From Gammaproteobacteria bacterium (ex Lamellibrachia satsuma) (GTDB lineage Bacteria > Pseudomonadota > Gammaproteobacteria > Chromatiales > Chromatiaceae): 64,000 nucleotides of DNA. The DNA lies in the NCBI GenBank assembly GCA_019623805.1, contig CP053680.1, forward strand, positions 3,574,001 through 3,638,000, given 5' to 3'. Below, piece after piece: positions 53,029 to 62,945 of the stretch. Below the pieces are notes generated by a model. The model was not told where the DNA came from, searched no databases, and worked only from the letters and a program-made list of their open reading frames with translations. Numbering within the stretch: position 1 is the first letter of the stretch; each line of letters begins with the position of its first letter. The position numbers and the translations under genes were made by a program.

Positions 53029-54345
53029 ATGAAAAAAACTCGATTGGTCCTCCCTCTCTTGTCCGTACTGTTGGCGATGCCGCTGCAGGCCCGGGATCTG
53101 ATGGATGTATACAATCTGGCGCTGGTCAATGATCCGCAGCTCCAAGAAGCAAAGGAACGGTTGGAGTCGGTGCGCCAAGGCAAGGTACAGGCGCGTTCGA
53201 GACTGCTGCCCACGATCAGCTTGGGAGGAGAAATCGATGGAGTTAGACGTGATGTAAAGACCTCTCCAACAGGCGGTGTGGGCACCAGTAACTATAGTGA
53301 TAAGAGTCTGGGACTGAACCTCTCCCAGCCGCTTTATCATCGCGATTACTGGATTCAGCTTGAGCAGGCGGATCACTCTATCGCACAGTCGGAAGCGGAG
53401 TATGCAGCCGCCCAGATCGACCTGATGGTGCGTAGCTCATCCGCCTATTTCAATATCCTGGCGGCGCAGGATATCCTGCGGGTAGCCAAGGCCCAGACTG
53501 AAGCCAACGCCCGCCAGCTTGATCAGGCAACACAACGTTTCGATGTGGGGTTGATTGCCATTACCGATGTGCATGAGGCCCAAGCATCCCATGACGGCGC
53601 CAGGGCAGAGGAGATTGCCGCCGAGAACGCAGTGGACAATGCTTGGGAGGCGCTGTTTGAGATTATTGGTCAGGCTCCACAGGATGCACTGGCCGAGCTG
53701 GGTGAGAAGCTGAAACTCGATCCGCCGACCCCCACCACCCTGCAGGCGTGGTCCGATACGGCCCAAGCGCAAAACTACACCATTATCGCCGCCCGTAATG
53801 GGTTGGAGAGTACGCGTAAAAATATTGAAGTCTTCCGCTCCGGCCACTACCCGACCCTGGATCTGGTGGGAGGGTACGATATGTTCCGCACTAATAACGA
53901 CTTCGGCTCCGAGGCAGATACCGGCAAGATTGGTGTGCAGTTGCAACTGCCAATTTATGCCGGCGGATCGGTTAGCTCGCGGACAGAACAGGCCCGGAGT
54001 GATTTCCGTGCTGCCCAGCTGGTTCTGGATCAGAGTCAGCGCGCAGTGAACCGGCAGGTGCGCGATGCTTATCGGGGTGTACTCTCCACCATAAGCCGAG
54101 TGGGAGCCCTCAAGGCTGCAACGGTCTCTGCCAAGAGCGCGCTGGACTCCACTCAGGCGGGTTATGAAGTTGGCACCCGAACCATCGTTGATGTGCTGAA
54201 TGTGCAACGCAATCTCTTTTCAGCCCAGACAGACTATGCAGGTTCACGCTACGATTACATCCTCAATGGTTTGCAGTTGAAGCAGGCGGCCGGCAATTTG
54301 ACCCAGTCCGATCTGGAAGGTATCAACGCCTGGTTGGAGCGATAG
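53029..54345 (+). CDS. TolC-family outer membrane efflux protein
   Basis: A 438-residue outer membrane channel of type I secretion or tripartite efflux systems. The signal peptide ([15 protein letters not shown]) precedes [20 protein letters not shown], the typical TolC opening. Two repeats of the outer membrane efflux domain follow, with long helical stretches and strands ([12 protein letters not shown] near 100 and [20 protein letters not shown] near 305). The length matches TolC of type I systems. The ATG at 53029 follows GGAG by six bases. No partner ABC or RND gene is nearby, so it may serve several pumps. Confidence 0.92.
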   Translation: MKKTRLVLPLLSVLLAMPLQARDLMDVYNLALVNDPQLQEAKERLESVRQGKVQARSRLLPTISLGGEIDGVRRDVKTSPTGGVGTSNYSDKSLGLNLSQPLYHRDYWIQLEQADHSIAQSEAEYAAAQIDLMVRSSSAYFNILAAQDILRVAKAQTEANARQLDQATQRFDVGLIAITDVHEAQASHDGARAEEIAAENAVDNAWEALFEIIGQAPQDALAELGEKLKLDPPTPTTLQAWSDTAQAQNYTIIAARNGLESTRKNIEVFRSGHYPTLDLVGGYDMFRTNNDFGSEADTGKIGVQLQLPIYAGGSVSSRTEQARSDFRAAQLVLDQSQRAVNRQVRDAYRGVLSTISRVGALKAATVSAKSALDSTQAGYEVGTRTIVDVLNVQRNLFSAQTDYAGSRYDYILNGLQLKQAAGNLTQSDLEGINAWLER

Positions 54346-54349
54346 TCGA

Positions 54350-55435
54350 ATGTCCGGCAACAGCTTCGGCAAACTCTTTACCGTAACCTCGTTTGGCGAG
54401 AGCCACGGGCCGGCGATTGGCTGTATTGTCGATGGCTGTCCTCCCGGCCTTGAATTGTCCGAGGCGGATCTGCAACGGGATCTCGACCGCAGAAAACCGG
54501 GTACATCGCGTCACACCACGCAACGTCGTGAAGCGGACGAGGTGCAGATTCTATCCGGCGTATTTGAGGGTAAGACCACCGGTACCCCAATTGGCCTGAT
54601 CATCCACAACACGGATCAGCGTTCCAAGGACTACTCGGAAATTATGGATCGTTTCCGTCCGGGACATGCTGACTACACTTATACCCAGAAATACGGTTTT
54701 CGTGACTATCGGGGCGGCGGACGCTCCTCTGCGCGGGAGACGGCTATGCGCGTGGCTGCCGGCGGCATCGCGAAGAAGTATCTCAAAACGCGTTATGGTA
54801 TTGAGATTCGCGGTTATCTGGCACAACTCGGTCCCATCAAACCGGAGAAGTTTGTTTGGAATGATGTGTATGAAAACGCCTTTTTTTGCCCCGATCTTTA
54901 CAAGGTGCCGGAACTTGAGGCTTATATGGATGAACTGCGCCAGGAGGGGAACTCAATCGGTGCACGGATCAATGTGGTTGCCACCGGCGTACCGCCAGGC
55001 CTGGGTGAACCGATTTTCGACCGCCTCGATGCCGAGATCGCCCATGCGATGATGAGCATCAATGCAGTGAAGGGCGTGGAGATCGGTGACGGATTCGCCT
55101 GTGTGGAGCAGAAGGGTACCGAGCACCGGGACGAGATGACGCCGGATGGTTTCAGCAGCAATCATGCAGGTGGTGTGTTGGGCGGCATCTCAAGCGGCCA
55201 GGATATTATCGCCAGCATTGCCATGAAACCCACTTCGAGCCTGCGTCTTCCGGGATACACGGTGAACAAAGAAGGCGATCCAGTCGAGGTGGTCACCAAG
55301 GGGCGTCATGACCCTTGCGTCGGGATTCGCGCCACTCCCATCGCCGAGGCCATGATGGCGATGGTGCTGATGGACCACATGTTGCGCCATCGTGGACAGA
55401 ATATGGACGTGCATTCGGATACGCCTGTCATCTGA
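54350..55435 (+). CDS. aroC: chorismate synthase
   Basis: A 361-residue chorismate synthase, last step of the shikimate pathway (EPSP to chorismate, using reduced FMN). Signature segments are [18 protein letters not shown] near residue 15, [20 protein letters not shown] near 105 and [17 protein letters not shown] near 268. The length is the family norm. It starts four bases after the TolC-like gene. Confidence 0.97.
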   Translation: MSGNSFGKLFTVTSFGESHGPAIGCIVDGCPPGLELSEADLQRDLDRRKPGTSRHTTQRREADEVQILSGVFEGKTTGTPIGLIIHNTDQRSKDYSEIMDRFRPGHADYTYTQKYGFRDYRGGGRSSARETAMRVAAGGIAKKYLKTRYGIEIRGYLAQLGPIKPEKFVWNDVYENAFFCPDLYKVPELEAYMDELRQEGNSIGARINVVATGVPPGLGEPIFDRLDAEIAHAMMSINAVKGVEIGDGFACVEQKGTEHRDEMTPDGFSSNHAGGVLGGISSGQDIIASIAMKPTSSLRLPGYTVNKEGDPVEVVTKGRHDPCVGIRATPIAEAMMAMVLMDHMLRHRGQNMDVHSDTPVI

Positions 55436-55533
55436 TAGCCTCTGGCGTGTTTCTTTCCTGCAGAATTTCTGAATGAATCGGATATTGTCATTTCCGTCCT
55501 TAGGTTCGTTAACGCGACATCCATGTAGCACTA

Positions 55534-55611
55534 CTCGACCGGAGGGAGAAATCTCATACTCCGACGGTGAGTCAGGCGCTCCGTGGCAGGAGATCTCTCC
55601 CTATGGTCGAG
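55534..55611. repeat. REP-like palindromic element
   Basis: Two 22-base arms (CTCGACCGGAGGGAGAAATCTC and the inverse of GAGATCTCTCCCTATGGTCGAG) pair with four mismatches around a 34-base loop. It lies between aroC and the MFS gene and looks like a dispersed extragenic palindrome. Confidence 0.6.
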
Positions 55612-55640
55612 ATGACTGGTTTCATTCAGAGGTTCCCTAA

Positions 55641-56777
55641 ATGCCGTACTGGCGTCTTTCCGGTTTCTATCTCTTCTACTTCGCCTCGCTCGGGGCGCTG
55701 TTGCCGTTCTGGGGACTCTATCTAAAGGACCGTGGTTTCGCTCCCTCGGAGATCGGGGAGTTGATGGCAGTGATCATGTTTACCAAACTGGTCGCACCCA
55801 ATGTCTGGGGCTGGATTGCCGATCATACGGGGCGGCGGATGCCTATCGTTCGTCTTGCATCATTGTTGGCGCTGATCACCTTTGGCGGGGTCTTCTACGC
55901 CGAAGGGTTCTGGATGCTGGCGCTGGTGATGATGCTGTTCAGTTTCTTCTGGAACGCGTCGCTGCCCCAGTTTGAAGCTGTGACCCTCAGCTATCTGGGC
56001 GACCAAATACAGCAGTACAGCCGTATACGTCTCTGGGGTTCCATCGGTTTTATCATTGCGGTAGTCGGGCTCGGTTATCTCATCGATCAGATGGAGGTTG
56101 GACTGGTGCCGATGGTGGTGTTGGTGCTCTATCTTGGTCTCTGGCTAAACAGTCTCGTGGTGCCGGAGCAGGGCGCAAGGATGCCCCACCATGAACAGGG
56201 TTCGATACTGGCGGTATTGAAGCGCAAGGAGATCATTGCGTTTCTGGCCGCCTGTTTCCTTATGCAGGCGAGTCACAGTGCCTACTACGCCTTCTACTCG
56301 ATCTACATGGAAGAGCACGGTTATTCCAGCACCCTCATCGGTCAGCTCTGGGCGCTGGGAGTGGTTGCTGAAGTCCTGGTATTTCTTGTGATGCACCGGC
56401 TGTTGCATCGCTGGGGCGCACGCAAGGTGGTAATCGCAAGCCTGCTCATTGCCGTCGTGCGCTGGGTAATCGTCGGTAGCGCACCAGACCAGTTGTTCCT
56501 GGTATTGCTTGCTCAGGTCATGCATGCAGCCACCTTTGGTACATTTCACGCTGCGGCTATCCACCTGGTCCACCACTTTTTTGTCGGCAAGCATCAGGGA
56601 CGGGGACAGGCGCTCTATAGCAGCATCAGTTTTGGTGGCGGCGGTGCCTTCGGCAGTCTGCTCAGTGGATATCTCTGGACTGGCATCGGACCGGGACCCA
56701 CCTATTGGGTGGCGGCGGGTTATGCGCTTCTGGCGATGTTGATCGTTTGGCGTTGGCTCAATCATGAAGCAGCCTGA
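55641..56777 (+). CDS. MFS transporter, HcaT-like
   Basis: A 378-residue, 12-helix transporter of the phenylpropionate transporter (HcaT)/LacY-like branch. The opening YWRLSGFYLFYFASLGALLP and LPFWGLYLKDRGF near residue 25 are typical. The loop after helix 2 reads NVWGWIADHTGRRMP, the MFS signature motif. Its substrate cannot be told from sequence. It overlaps the start of rsmJ by 14 bases. Confidence 0.88.
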   Translation: MPYWRLSGFYLFYFASLGALLPFWGLYLKDRGFAPSEIGELMAVIMFTKLVAPNVWGWIADHTGRRMPIVRLASLLALITFGGVFYAEGFWMLALVMMLFSFFWNASLPQFEAVTLSYLGDQIQQYSRIRLWGSIGFIIAVVGLGYLIDQMEVGLVPMVVLVLYLGLWLNSLVVPEQGARMPHHEQGSILAVLKRKEIIAFLAACFLMQASHSAYYAFYSIYMEEHGYSSTLIGQLWALGVVAEVLVFLVMHRLLHRWGARKVVIASLLIAVVRWVIVGSAPDQLFLVLLAQVMHAATFGTFHAAAIHLVHHFFVGKHQGRGQALYSSISFGGGGAFGSLLSGYLWTGIGPGPTYWVAAGYALLAMLIVWRWLNHEAA

Positions 56778-57495
56778 TTCAAACCTGCTGGAACTGCCGG
56801 TCACGTCTCTGGATGGGAGTGTGACAGATATGCAACTGGTCAAAACCCCGCAACGTCTGGAATTGCATCAGGCATCGGGCGGTGGCGTGCTCTATATCGA
56901 TTTTGTCTCCGGCAAAAGCGCGCACCGACGTCAGTTTGGCGGTGGCCGGGGACAGCCGTTGTCCAGAGCGGTCGGACTCAAGAAAGGGCTGAATCCAACA
57001 GTGTTGGACGCTACTGCAGGGCTTGGTCGGGATGCATTTGTACTGGCAACATTGGGTTGCAACGTCCAACTGGTTGAACGCTCTCCCATTATCGCCGCTT
57101 TGTTGCAGGATGGCCTTGATCGTGCGCTGAAGGATGCCGCCGTCGGACAGATTGCTGCGCGGATGGAACTGTTTTCGGCCGATGCCATTATATTCATGCG
57201 GGGTCTGAAAGAGGCGTACAGACCGGAGGTGGTCTACCTGGATCCGATGTATCCCCACCGTAAGAAATCGGCCCTGGTGAAAAAGGAGATGCGGGTCTTT
57301 CGATCCCTTGTGGGTGATGATCCGGATGCGGCTGAATTGTTGCGGACCGCGCGGGAGTGCGCCATCGCCAGGGTGGTGGTGAAACGTCCGGCCAAGGCGG
57401 ATTTTCTTGGCGAAGCCGAGCCAGCCATGTCGATCAAGAGTCCGAACACCCGTTACGATGTCTATATCAAACGCGGGTTACAAATGGTTGATTGA
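56764..57495 (+). CDS. rsmJ: 16S rRNA (guanine1516-N2)-methyltransferase
   Basis: A 243-residue SAM-dependent methyltransferase of the RsmJ family, which modifies G1516 of 16S rRNA. VLDATAGLGRDAFVLATLGC near 78 is motif I of the SAM site. VVYLDPMYPHRKKSALVKKE near 157 carries the DPMYP catalytic motif typical of RsmJ. The length is close to the E. coli protein (250). It begins inside the MFS gene and ends one base before rlmG, so two rRNA base methylases are coupled. Confidence 0.93.
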   Translation: MKQPDSNLLELPVTSLDGSVTDMQLVKTPQRLELHQASGGGVLYIDFVSGKSAHRRQFGGGRGQPLSRAVGLKKGLNPTVLDATAGLGRDAFVLATLGCNVQLVERSPIIAALLQDGLDRALKDAAVGQIAARMELFSADAIIFMRGLKEAYRPEVVYLDPMYPHRKKSALVKKEMRVFRSLVGDDPDAAELLRTARECAIARVVVKRPAKADFLGEAEPAMSIKSPNTRYDVYIKRGLQMVD

Positions 57496-57496
57496 G

Positions 57497-58624
57497 ATGG
57501 CGCATTTCAGCACTCCCTTTGGTAAATTTTTTCTCAGCCGCTATCCAAAGCGTAAGAAAGAAACCCTGCGCGCCTGGGATGCAGCGGATGAGTATCTTCT
57601 TAGCTTTCTTGCTGAAAAGGATCTGCTTTCTCAAAGTAGCAAAATCCTGATCCTGAACGATAGCTTTGGCGCACTGGGGACGGCATTGGCGTTATTCTCA
57701 CCAGTCAGTCAGGGTGATTCCTTTATCGCTGAAGAGGCTACAAGAGTGAATCTATCTGCCAATGGATTGCCGCTAGATGCGGTAACCATTATCGATTCAC
57801 TCCAAATCCACCGAACCCGCTACGATCTGGTGCTGGTCAGAGTCACCAAGACTCTCGCGCTGCTGGAGGATGAACTGCTGCGTCTGAGGCCCCATTTGGC
57901 GGATAACTGCCGCATCATCGGTTGCGGTATGGTGAAGCAGATACATAGTTCCACCCTGAAACTGTTTGAGTCGATCGTCGGGCCGACCAAGACCTCTCTG
58001 GCAAAGAAGAAGGCGCGCCTGATCTTTTCCGAGCCGGATGCGAGACTGCGGATGTCTCCTTCGCCCTATCCGGTCTCTTATCAGTTGGAAGACAGCACAT
58101 TCCAATTGATCAACCATGCAAATGTTTTCTCCCGTGACAGACTTGATATCGGCACCCGGTTCTTGCTGCAACACATTCCGGCACAGGGGTTGTCAGAGAT
58201 TGTGGATCTGGGATGCGGTAACGGTGTGGTTGGTCTCATTGCGGCTGAAAGAAATCCTAATGCAACGATCCACTTTGTGGACGAGTCTTATATGGCGGTT
58301 GCCAGCGCGAAGGCGACCTTTGAAGCTTCAGGTCTGCAAAACAGTGTGATGTTTAAAGTAGGGGATGCGCTAAGTGATTTTGCACCGGAAACAGTTGATT
58401 TGGTGCTTTGCAATCCCCCCTTTCACCAGCAACAGGTGGTGGGTGATTTCATCGCCTGGCACATGTTCAGTCAGGCAGTGAAGGTGCTAAAACGCGGGGG
58501 AGAACTGCGTATTGTCGGTAATCGTCACCTCAACTATCATTCCAAACTGAAACGTCTGTTCGGTAATGTGGAGCAAATCTCCGCGAACCCGAAATTTGTC
58601 GTGCTGCGGGCGGTGAAGGGATAG
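57497..58624 (+). CDS. rlmG: 23S rRNA (guanine1835-N2)-methyltransferase
   Basis: A 375-residue methyltransferase of the RlmG/RsmC type with a degenerate N-terminal copy and an active C-terminal domain. The N-terminal half has RAWDAADEYLL and ILILNDSFGALGTAL. The C-terminal half has NHANVFSRDRLDIGTRFLL, the SAM motif EIVDLGCGNGVVGLIA near 235, and the catalytic LCNPPFHQQ near 295. The N-terminal AWDAADEYLL and the NHANVFSR segment favour RlmG over RsmC. A longer open frame upstream only shadows rsmJ; the ATG at 57497 follows the rsmJ stop. Confidence 0.92.
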   Translation: MAHFSTPFGKFFLSRYPKRKKETLRAWDAADEYLLSFLAEKDLLSQSSKILILNDSFGALGTALALFSPVSQGDSFIAEEATRVNLSANGLPLDAVTIIDSLQIHRTRYDLVLVRVTKTLALLEDELLRLRPHLADNCRIIGCGMVKQIHSSTLKLFESIVGPTKTSLAKKKARLIFSEPDARLRMSPSPYPVSYQLEDSTFQLINHANVFSRDRLDIGTRFLLQHIPAQGLSEIVDLGCGNGVVGLIAAERNPNATIHFVDESYMAVASAKATFEASGLQNSVMFKVGDALSDFAPETVDLVLCNPPFHQQQVVGDFIAWHMFSQAVKVLKRGGELRIVGNRHLNYHSKLKRLFGNVEQISANPKFVVLRAVKG

Positions 58625-58805
58625 CGTTTTCGCCCGACAATGATCATGAAAACGCAAAGATCGCATAGATTGGTTTTTTATTAAAAGCAACATATTAAGA
58701 GGCCGCAGTAATAAAAATATTTGTGGTGATCACTGGTTTGAGTTGATGGTTGTTTCCATTGCTCTCTTTGTTTTTTATGGCTGATTCTTCGTGTTGCTGG
58801 TCTGG

Positions 58806-60074
58806 TTATGAAGTATTTACAAGCCGGTACAAAATGCTGATTTTCTGTTCGTATTGATTGCCTGCGGCTGCAAGTAAGGAGACTGGGTCTGCCGACTTGT
58901 CTTTGCTGTATGATTTAAAGTAGGCTTTAAGTTCATCCATGCTGCTGATTCCTGTGTCCTGCAGAAAGGATTGGTAGTCGTTACGCAGGTACTCATGCAG
59001 TTTGGCTTGGCTTATCCATTGATTAAGCTGTGGGTAGGTAAAGCCAGTGCGCAATGCCAAGTCTAACGCAGAGGCGTTGGCCAGGTTTTCAATATTGTCA
59101 TAGCCTTCCCGGGCTAATCTGATCTGATGTGCGTAACTCATTCCTGGCAGGTTGGATAGTGGCGTTGAAAAATAGCGCACTTTGGCAAACCCAATGGTTT
59201 TTATCGATATCTTTTCCAGAAAGAGGAGCCCACGACTAGGAAAGAAGCCGATAAAGAAACTCCAGACAGGTAACCCCTGCAAAAGTACGCTATCTTTGTT
59301 TTCTGGATCAACGATGATGTAACACAGCACCAATGCCAGTAATGCCCCTGTTATCATACGTACGCTGCTGCTGACAAACATGTTTGGTGTTAAATCAAGT
59401 GTGAAATAGCTGCGCACCAAGTGCCCGATAAAGTAGATGTAGGCACCGAGAAATCCAAACTGAAAAGCAGTTAGGGTGGTAGATATAACATGTATATATA
59501 GTTTCTCATCGCCAAGAATGTATGACCCCATATAGGTGCCGAGCATGAGAAAATTTGCTCCCAGGCTGTAGTCTACGCCAGTCACTCCATCTGCAGCATT
59601 CAGTGGCAGTGGTTTTAGTAGCAGGATGATCATGCTGCCCATTATGACGACAAGGCTTAGTACCAACATGCTGCCAAGATAGTGATGGATATGAAATGAT
59701 TTATTAATGTACTGTTCAATATACTTTTTTACAGAAGGATCATCTAACAGTTTAGCTGGAAGTTCACGGTGCAGGCGGCGTCGCTTTTCGTTCTTCATGT
59801 TTTGGATATAACAGAAGGTTATTAGCGGGATGATGGTTACTGACAGGCTCAATAGAGCCAGGTTATATTGAAAGAAAATCGGATCAAACCAGAGGGCAAT
59901 CTGATCAATTAGATTTAGCTCGTCTGGCCCGGGAGGTTGATGGTTGACATAATAGTAGCTTTTGTAAGCCAGTAATGAGATGCAGCCAATAAAGAGAAGA
60001 GAAACGATAGATAGAATTAGTATGTAGATCTTATCTTTGTATTTGGCTGTTTGTTGTGATGCTTCAGTGCTCAT
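58806..60074 (-). CDS. multi-helix membrane protein with C-terminal helix-hairpin-helix domain
   Basis: A 422-residue protein with about seven hydrophobic segments between residues 15 and 290, for example YILILSIVSLLFIGCISLLA and LGSMLVLSLVVIMGSMIILL. The last 130 residues form a soluble tail. The tail contains LSNLPGMSYAHQIRLAREGY and NIENLANASALDLALRTGF, the pattern of helix-hairpin-helix/DUF4332-like domains (LPG...A..L...G...I..L). Such domains usually bind DNA or proteins; here one would hang from the membrane into the cytoplasm. I do not recognise the whole protein as a known family. It lies 107 bases after the lipase gene on the same strand. Confidence 0.8.
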   Translation of the reverse strand: MSTEASQQTAKYKDKIYILILSIVSLLFIGCISLLAYKSYYYVNHQPPGPDELNLIDQIALWFDPIFFQYNLALLSLSVTIIPLITFCYIQNMKNEKRRRLHRELPAKLLDDPSVKKYIEQYINKSFHIHHYLGSMLVLSLVVIMGSMIILLLKPLPLNAADGVTGVDYSLGANFLMLGTYMGSYILGDEKLYIHVISTTLTAFQFGFLGAYIYFIGHLVRSYFTLDLTPNMFVSSSVRMITGALLALVLCYIIVDPENKDSVLLQGLPVWSFFIGFFPSRGLLFLEKISIKTIGFAKVRYFSTPLSNLPGMSYAHQIRLAREGYDNIENLANASALDLALRTGFTYPQLNQWISQAKLHEYLRNDYQSFLQDTGISSMDELKAYFKSYSKDKSADPVSLLAAAGNQYEQKISILYRLVNTS

Positions 60075-60181
60075 GCCATATCCATCCTGTGTAAGGTCGA
60101 TAGCTTTATATGCACATCATGAATCAACTTACTTTATACCCCTCCTTTGATGATTTTGGAATAGGAAATGAAGTGGCTTGG

Positions 60182-60925
60182 TCAGCGAATCAAACGCTTG
60201 ATTAGATTGTGGTAGAAGGCGATGTGATCAAATGGGCGCTTGGTAGTACTGTTAGATCGCCCTAAGCTCCAACCGACAAGCTCCAGATGATCAGCTAGAA
60301 GGCTTTCTTGGAAATCCCCCCAGATCGCAGATGTTTTTGGGACCTGGCTGTCGTTTTCACCCGCCTCCTGCTCAAGCATGCTGCTCCATGGCCTAAACAG
60401 TATTGGCATCTCCGCTGTAGTGCGTACACCTGCATAGGATTGGTAGGTAACGTCTGGCCGGTCAGGATTTCTAAGATTAAACTGGGTGCAGGCATCTGGT
60501 GTTAATTCATACAGTCCTGGTGATGCAACGCGCCTGCCCAACGCGGGAATCAAACCGGGTTTGTTGATGAACCACTCGGCAAGTGGAGATCCACGGTGTG
60601 GGGTGGCAAGGGTGGTAAGTGTCTGGATTCTATATTTTGGATCGAAGTGGCAAATGACGTGACGTGAATCCAGTCCGCCCATGCTGTGAGCGATCAGATG
60701 GATCTGCTGTTCAGGGGTTTTTTCAAGGTAGCTAGCCAGTGCTTCAGCCCGTTGCTGAATGGTGCCGGTGGCGGGTAGTTCAGGGAAGTGGATGGGGATA
60801 GGATAACCGTGCAGGCTTGTCTTGAGTGCGCGGAAGTACTGTATCTCTTTCCACAGTAGTTGGAATGAGGAGAAGCCCAAGATGCCATGTACAAAAACTA
60901 CCGCACTGGTATGGGATAATGTCAT
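60182..60925 (-). CDS. lipase-like alpha/beta hydrolase
   Basis: A 247-residue serine hydrolase of the triacylglycerol lipase type. VVFVHGILGFSSFQLLW at the N-terminus supplies the oxyanion loop. LIAHSMGGLDSRHVICHF near residue 80 has the nucleophile elbow AHSMGG. TTLATPHRGSPLAEWF follows, typical of bacterial lipases. A catalytic His is likely in the C-terminal region (KRPFDHIAFYHNL). No signal peptide is visible, so it is probably cytoplasmic or exported by another route. It precedes the membrane protein gene at 58806-60074. Confidence 0.85.
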   Translation of the reverse strand: MTLSHTSAVVFVHGILGFSSFQLLWKEIQYFRALKTSLHGYPIPIHFPELPATGTIQQRAEALASYLEKTPEQQIHLIAHSMGGLDSRHVICHFDPKYRIQTLTTLATPHRGSPLAEWFINKPGLIPALGRRVASPGLYELTPDACTQFNLRNPDRPDVTYQSYAGVRTTAEMPILFRPWSSMLEQEAGENDSQVPKTSAIWGDFQESLLADHLELVGWSLGRSNSTTKRPFDHIAFYHNLIKRLIR

Positions 60926-61384
60926 GATTATTTCTGTTCCATTTGTTTCATGAGCTATTTTGGATCCGCGTTTGCTTCGTTTCCGGGTTCACCATTTTCA
61001 ATCAGAAACGCCAGCTGGCAGGTACCAAGAATAGTGTCGGTATGGTCGATAGGGCCAGTCCGTCCATAACTACTGGCTATGATTCTGTAGATAATACCAG
61101 AGACAGAAGGCCAACGAGTAAGGTGGTCACTGATGCGAAATAGGCATGCAACTATTTGGTGTCAGTGTAAAAACTCTCCCGCTGCGCGCCATGGAGAGCG
61201 AAGCGAGGGCGCGTCAACTGGTATTTTTTCAGGATTTGCTGCACCTGAGACCGCTGACGCGGCAGAGTGGATACGATCGGACGGGAAGGGCATGACGGTC
61301 CATCGTGCCTCACCTGCTGTTACTCGTTCCTCTTGCGTGGAGGATACGTCCCTTATAAGCTAACTTGAAGTGATGGAGGACATG
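60926..61384. other. spacer with possible transporter debris
   Basis: No intact gene. A minus-strand stretch at 61002-61136 may be the tail of an RND pump gene (listed separately). The remainder, including a GC-rich segment near 61160-61215, shows nothing I can name. Confidence 0.45.
61002..61136 (-). pseudogene. possible C-terminal remnant of an RND efflux permease
   Basis: One frame reads ASVTTLLVGLLSLVLSTES, a stop, then PVVMDGLALSTIPTLFLVPA and a few more residues. This resembles the last two membrane helices of RND pumps (..VI.GL..ST..TLF.VP). The stop and the short length indicate decay. The match rests on a short hydrophobic pattern and is weak. Confidence 0.3.
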
Positions 61385-61699
61385 ATGCCTGCCTATTCGA
61401 TCGTAGCCGTTACCGTGAGTGATCCGCAATTGTTTCAGCAATATGTCGATGGTCACATGGACACACTGGCGAAATTTGGTGGGCGGTTCCTGGTCGCCGG
61501 TAACGAGTTCGAGGTCATCGAAGGGGCTTGGCCCGGCCAGATCGTCGTTGTTCACGAGTGGCCTGATCGCGCGGCCTTCCATGCCTGGTACGTTTCCGAT
61601 GAATACCGTCCCTGGAAAGCAATGCGGTGTGCCGCAGCCTCGGCAAACCTGGTCTTAATCGACGGCTTGCCGGCTGAAGCGGGGGTGGTTGCCGACTGA
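61385..61699 (+). CDS. DUF1330 family protein
   Basis: A 104-residue protein of the DUF1330 dimeric ferredoxin-like fold: AYSIVAVTVSDPQLFQQYVD, then FLVAGNEFEVIEGAWPGQIV and HEWPDRAAFHAWYVSDEYRP. Members are small cytoplasmic proteins with unproven function. The ATG at 61385 follows GGAGG by five bases; an ATG at 61382 is almost as good. It lies 23 bases before the PAS-GGDEF gene and may share a transcript with it. Confidence 0.88.
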   Translation: MPAYSIVAVTVSDPQLFQQYVDGHMDTLAKFGGRFLVAGNEFEVIEGAWPGQIVVVHEWPDRAAFHAWYVSDEYRPWKAMRCAAASANLVLIDGLPAEAGVVAD

Positions 61700-61722
61700 T
61701 TCGGCATTAAAGAAACTCACAT

Positions 61723-62700
61723 ATGGAAAAATCGAACACGATCCAGCGAACGGCACAAGAAATTACCCTGGAGGGGGAAATAGACCGGTTGCGCAAGCGG
61801 CTGGCGGTGTTGCAAGCAGAGCATGATGCAATGGCCTTCATTCTGGATTCAGTCCCGGATTACGTCTCCTACGTCAACGCAGATCTTACCTATCAGGTGT
61901 GCAACCGGAAATATGAAATCGAGACGGGTCGAACCCGCGAGGCATTCCTCGGGAAACATGTTGTCGAGTTCATGGGTGAGCAAGGATTCGCCAAGATTCA
62001 GCAGCATGTAGAGCGTGTACTGAAGGGTGAGTTGGTTACTTACGAAGATCGCATCGACTACAGATACCTGGCACAACAGGACGTCCAAGTTCAGTATGCC
62101 CCCCATCGATCAAAGGAGGGCGCTGTTATCGGATTCTCCGTTTATGTGCGCAACAGTACGGCGCGGCGCCGTGCCGAGGAAATGCTGCGCCGACAGGCTC
62201 AGCACGATCCACTGACCGATCTGCCCAACCGAATCCTGTTCAATGAGCGGCTGGGGCAGGCGATTGGCCGGGCGAATCGAATAAGGAGCCAACTTGCAGT
62301 GCTATTCATCGATCTGGATGGATTCAAGCAGGTCAACGACGTACTTGGTCATGAATCGGGAGACCAGGTGCTGCGGGATGTGGCACGCAACCTGTCGCAG
62401 ACCCTGAGGAGCAACGACATCCTGGCTCGAATCGGTGGTGACGAGTTTGTGCTGCTGGTTGAGGACCTTCAGGGTCTTGAGCAGGTTAAGATTCTGGCGG
62501 ACAAGATGATCGAATCGATTACACATTTGCGTACGCCTGCGCTGCAGAAAGTAAGGATCAGCGCGAGTATCGGCATAGCCCTCTACCCGGATCACGGTAG
62601 TGATACACGAATACTTTTGGTACGGGCCGACGAAGCTATGTACCAAGCCAAGCGCCATGGTAAGGGCTGTTATTTCCTATACGGAGAGGGTGTTCTGTGA
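61723..62700 (+). CDS. PAS-GGDEF diguanylate cyclase
   Basis: A 325-residue signalling protein. An N-terminal coiled coil (residues 12-35) leads into a PAS domain at about 37-150 (ILDSVPDYVSYVNADLTYQV), then a GGDEF domain from about 155. The active site reads RIGGDEFVLL, with an intact GGDEF. An RxxD inhibitory site (RSND) lies five residues before it, so the enzyme is probably active and product-inhibited. It should make cyclic di-GMP in response to a PAS signal. No membrane segment is visible. Confidence 0.93.
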   Translation: MEKSNTIQRTAQEITLEGEIDRLRKRLAVLQAEHDAMAFILDSVPDYVSYVNADLTYQVCNRKYEIETGRTREAFLGKHVVEFMGEQGFAKIQQHVERVLKGELVTYEDRIDYRYLAQQDVQVQYAPHRSKEGAVIGFSVYVRNSTARRRAEEMLRRQAQHDPLTDLPNRILFNERLGQAIGRANRIRSQLAVLFIDLDGFKQVNDVLGHESGDQVLRDVARNLSQTLRSNDILARIGGDEFVLLVEDLQGLEQVKILADKMIESITHLRTPALQKVRISASIGIALYPDHGSDTRILLVRADEAMYQAKRHGKGCYFLYGEGVL

Positions 62701-62945
62701 TCATTCAGCTACAGTGGCGTCGCCGTTTTCAAGAATCTAAATCGACTTGAGCAAATAGTGACGGGATAATATCCGGAAATTAGCTGCAAGCCTCTGAAGA
62801 GGGGTGCCCGGCGTGGATCATCTGCTCTGTTTCGTGCAAGGCGGTCAGTAGGCTGCGGGCCACTCTCCCGGATTGACCGCTCAGTATCGCATCTGAAAGA
62901 CTTCCGGTTTATTGTTCCCGGACGAGTACAAAAAGTTATCTTTGA

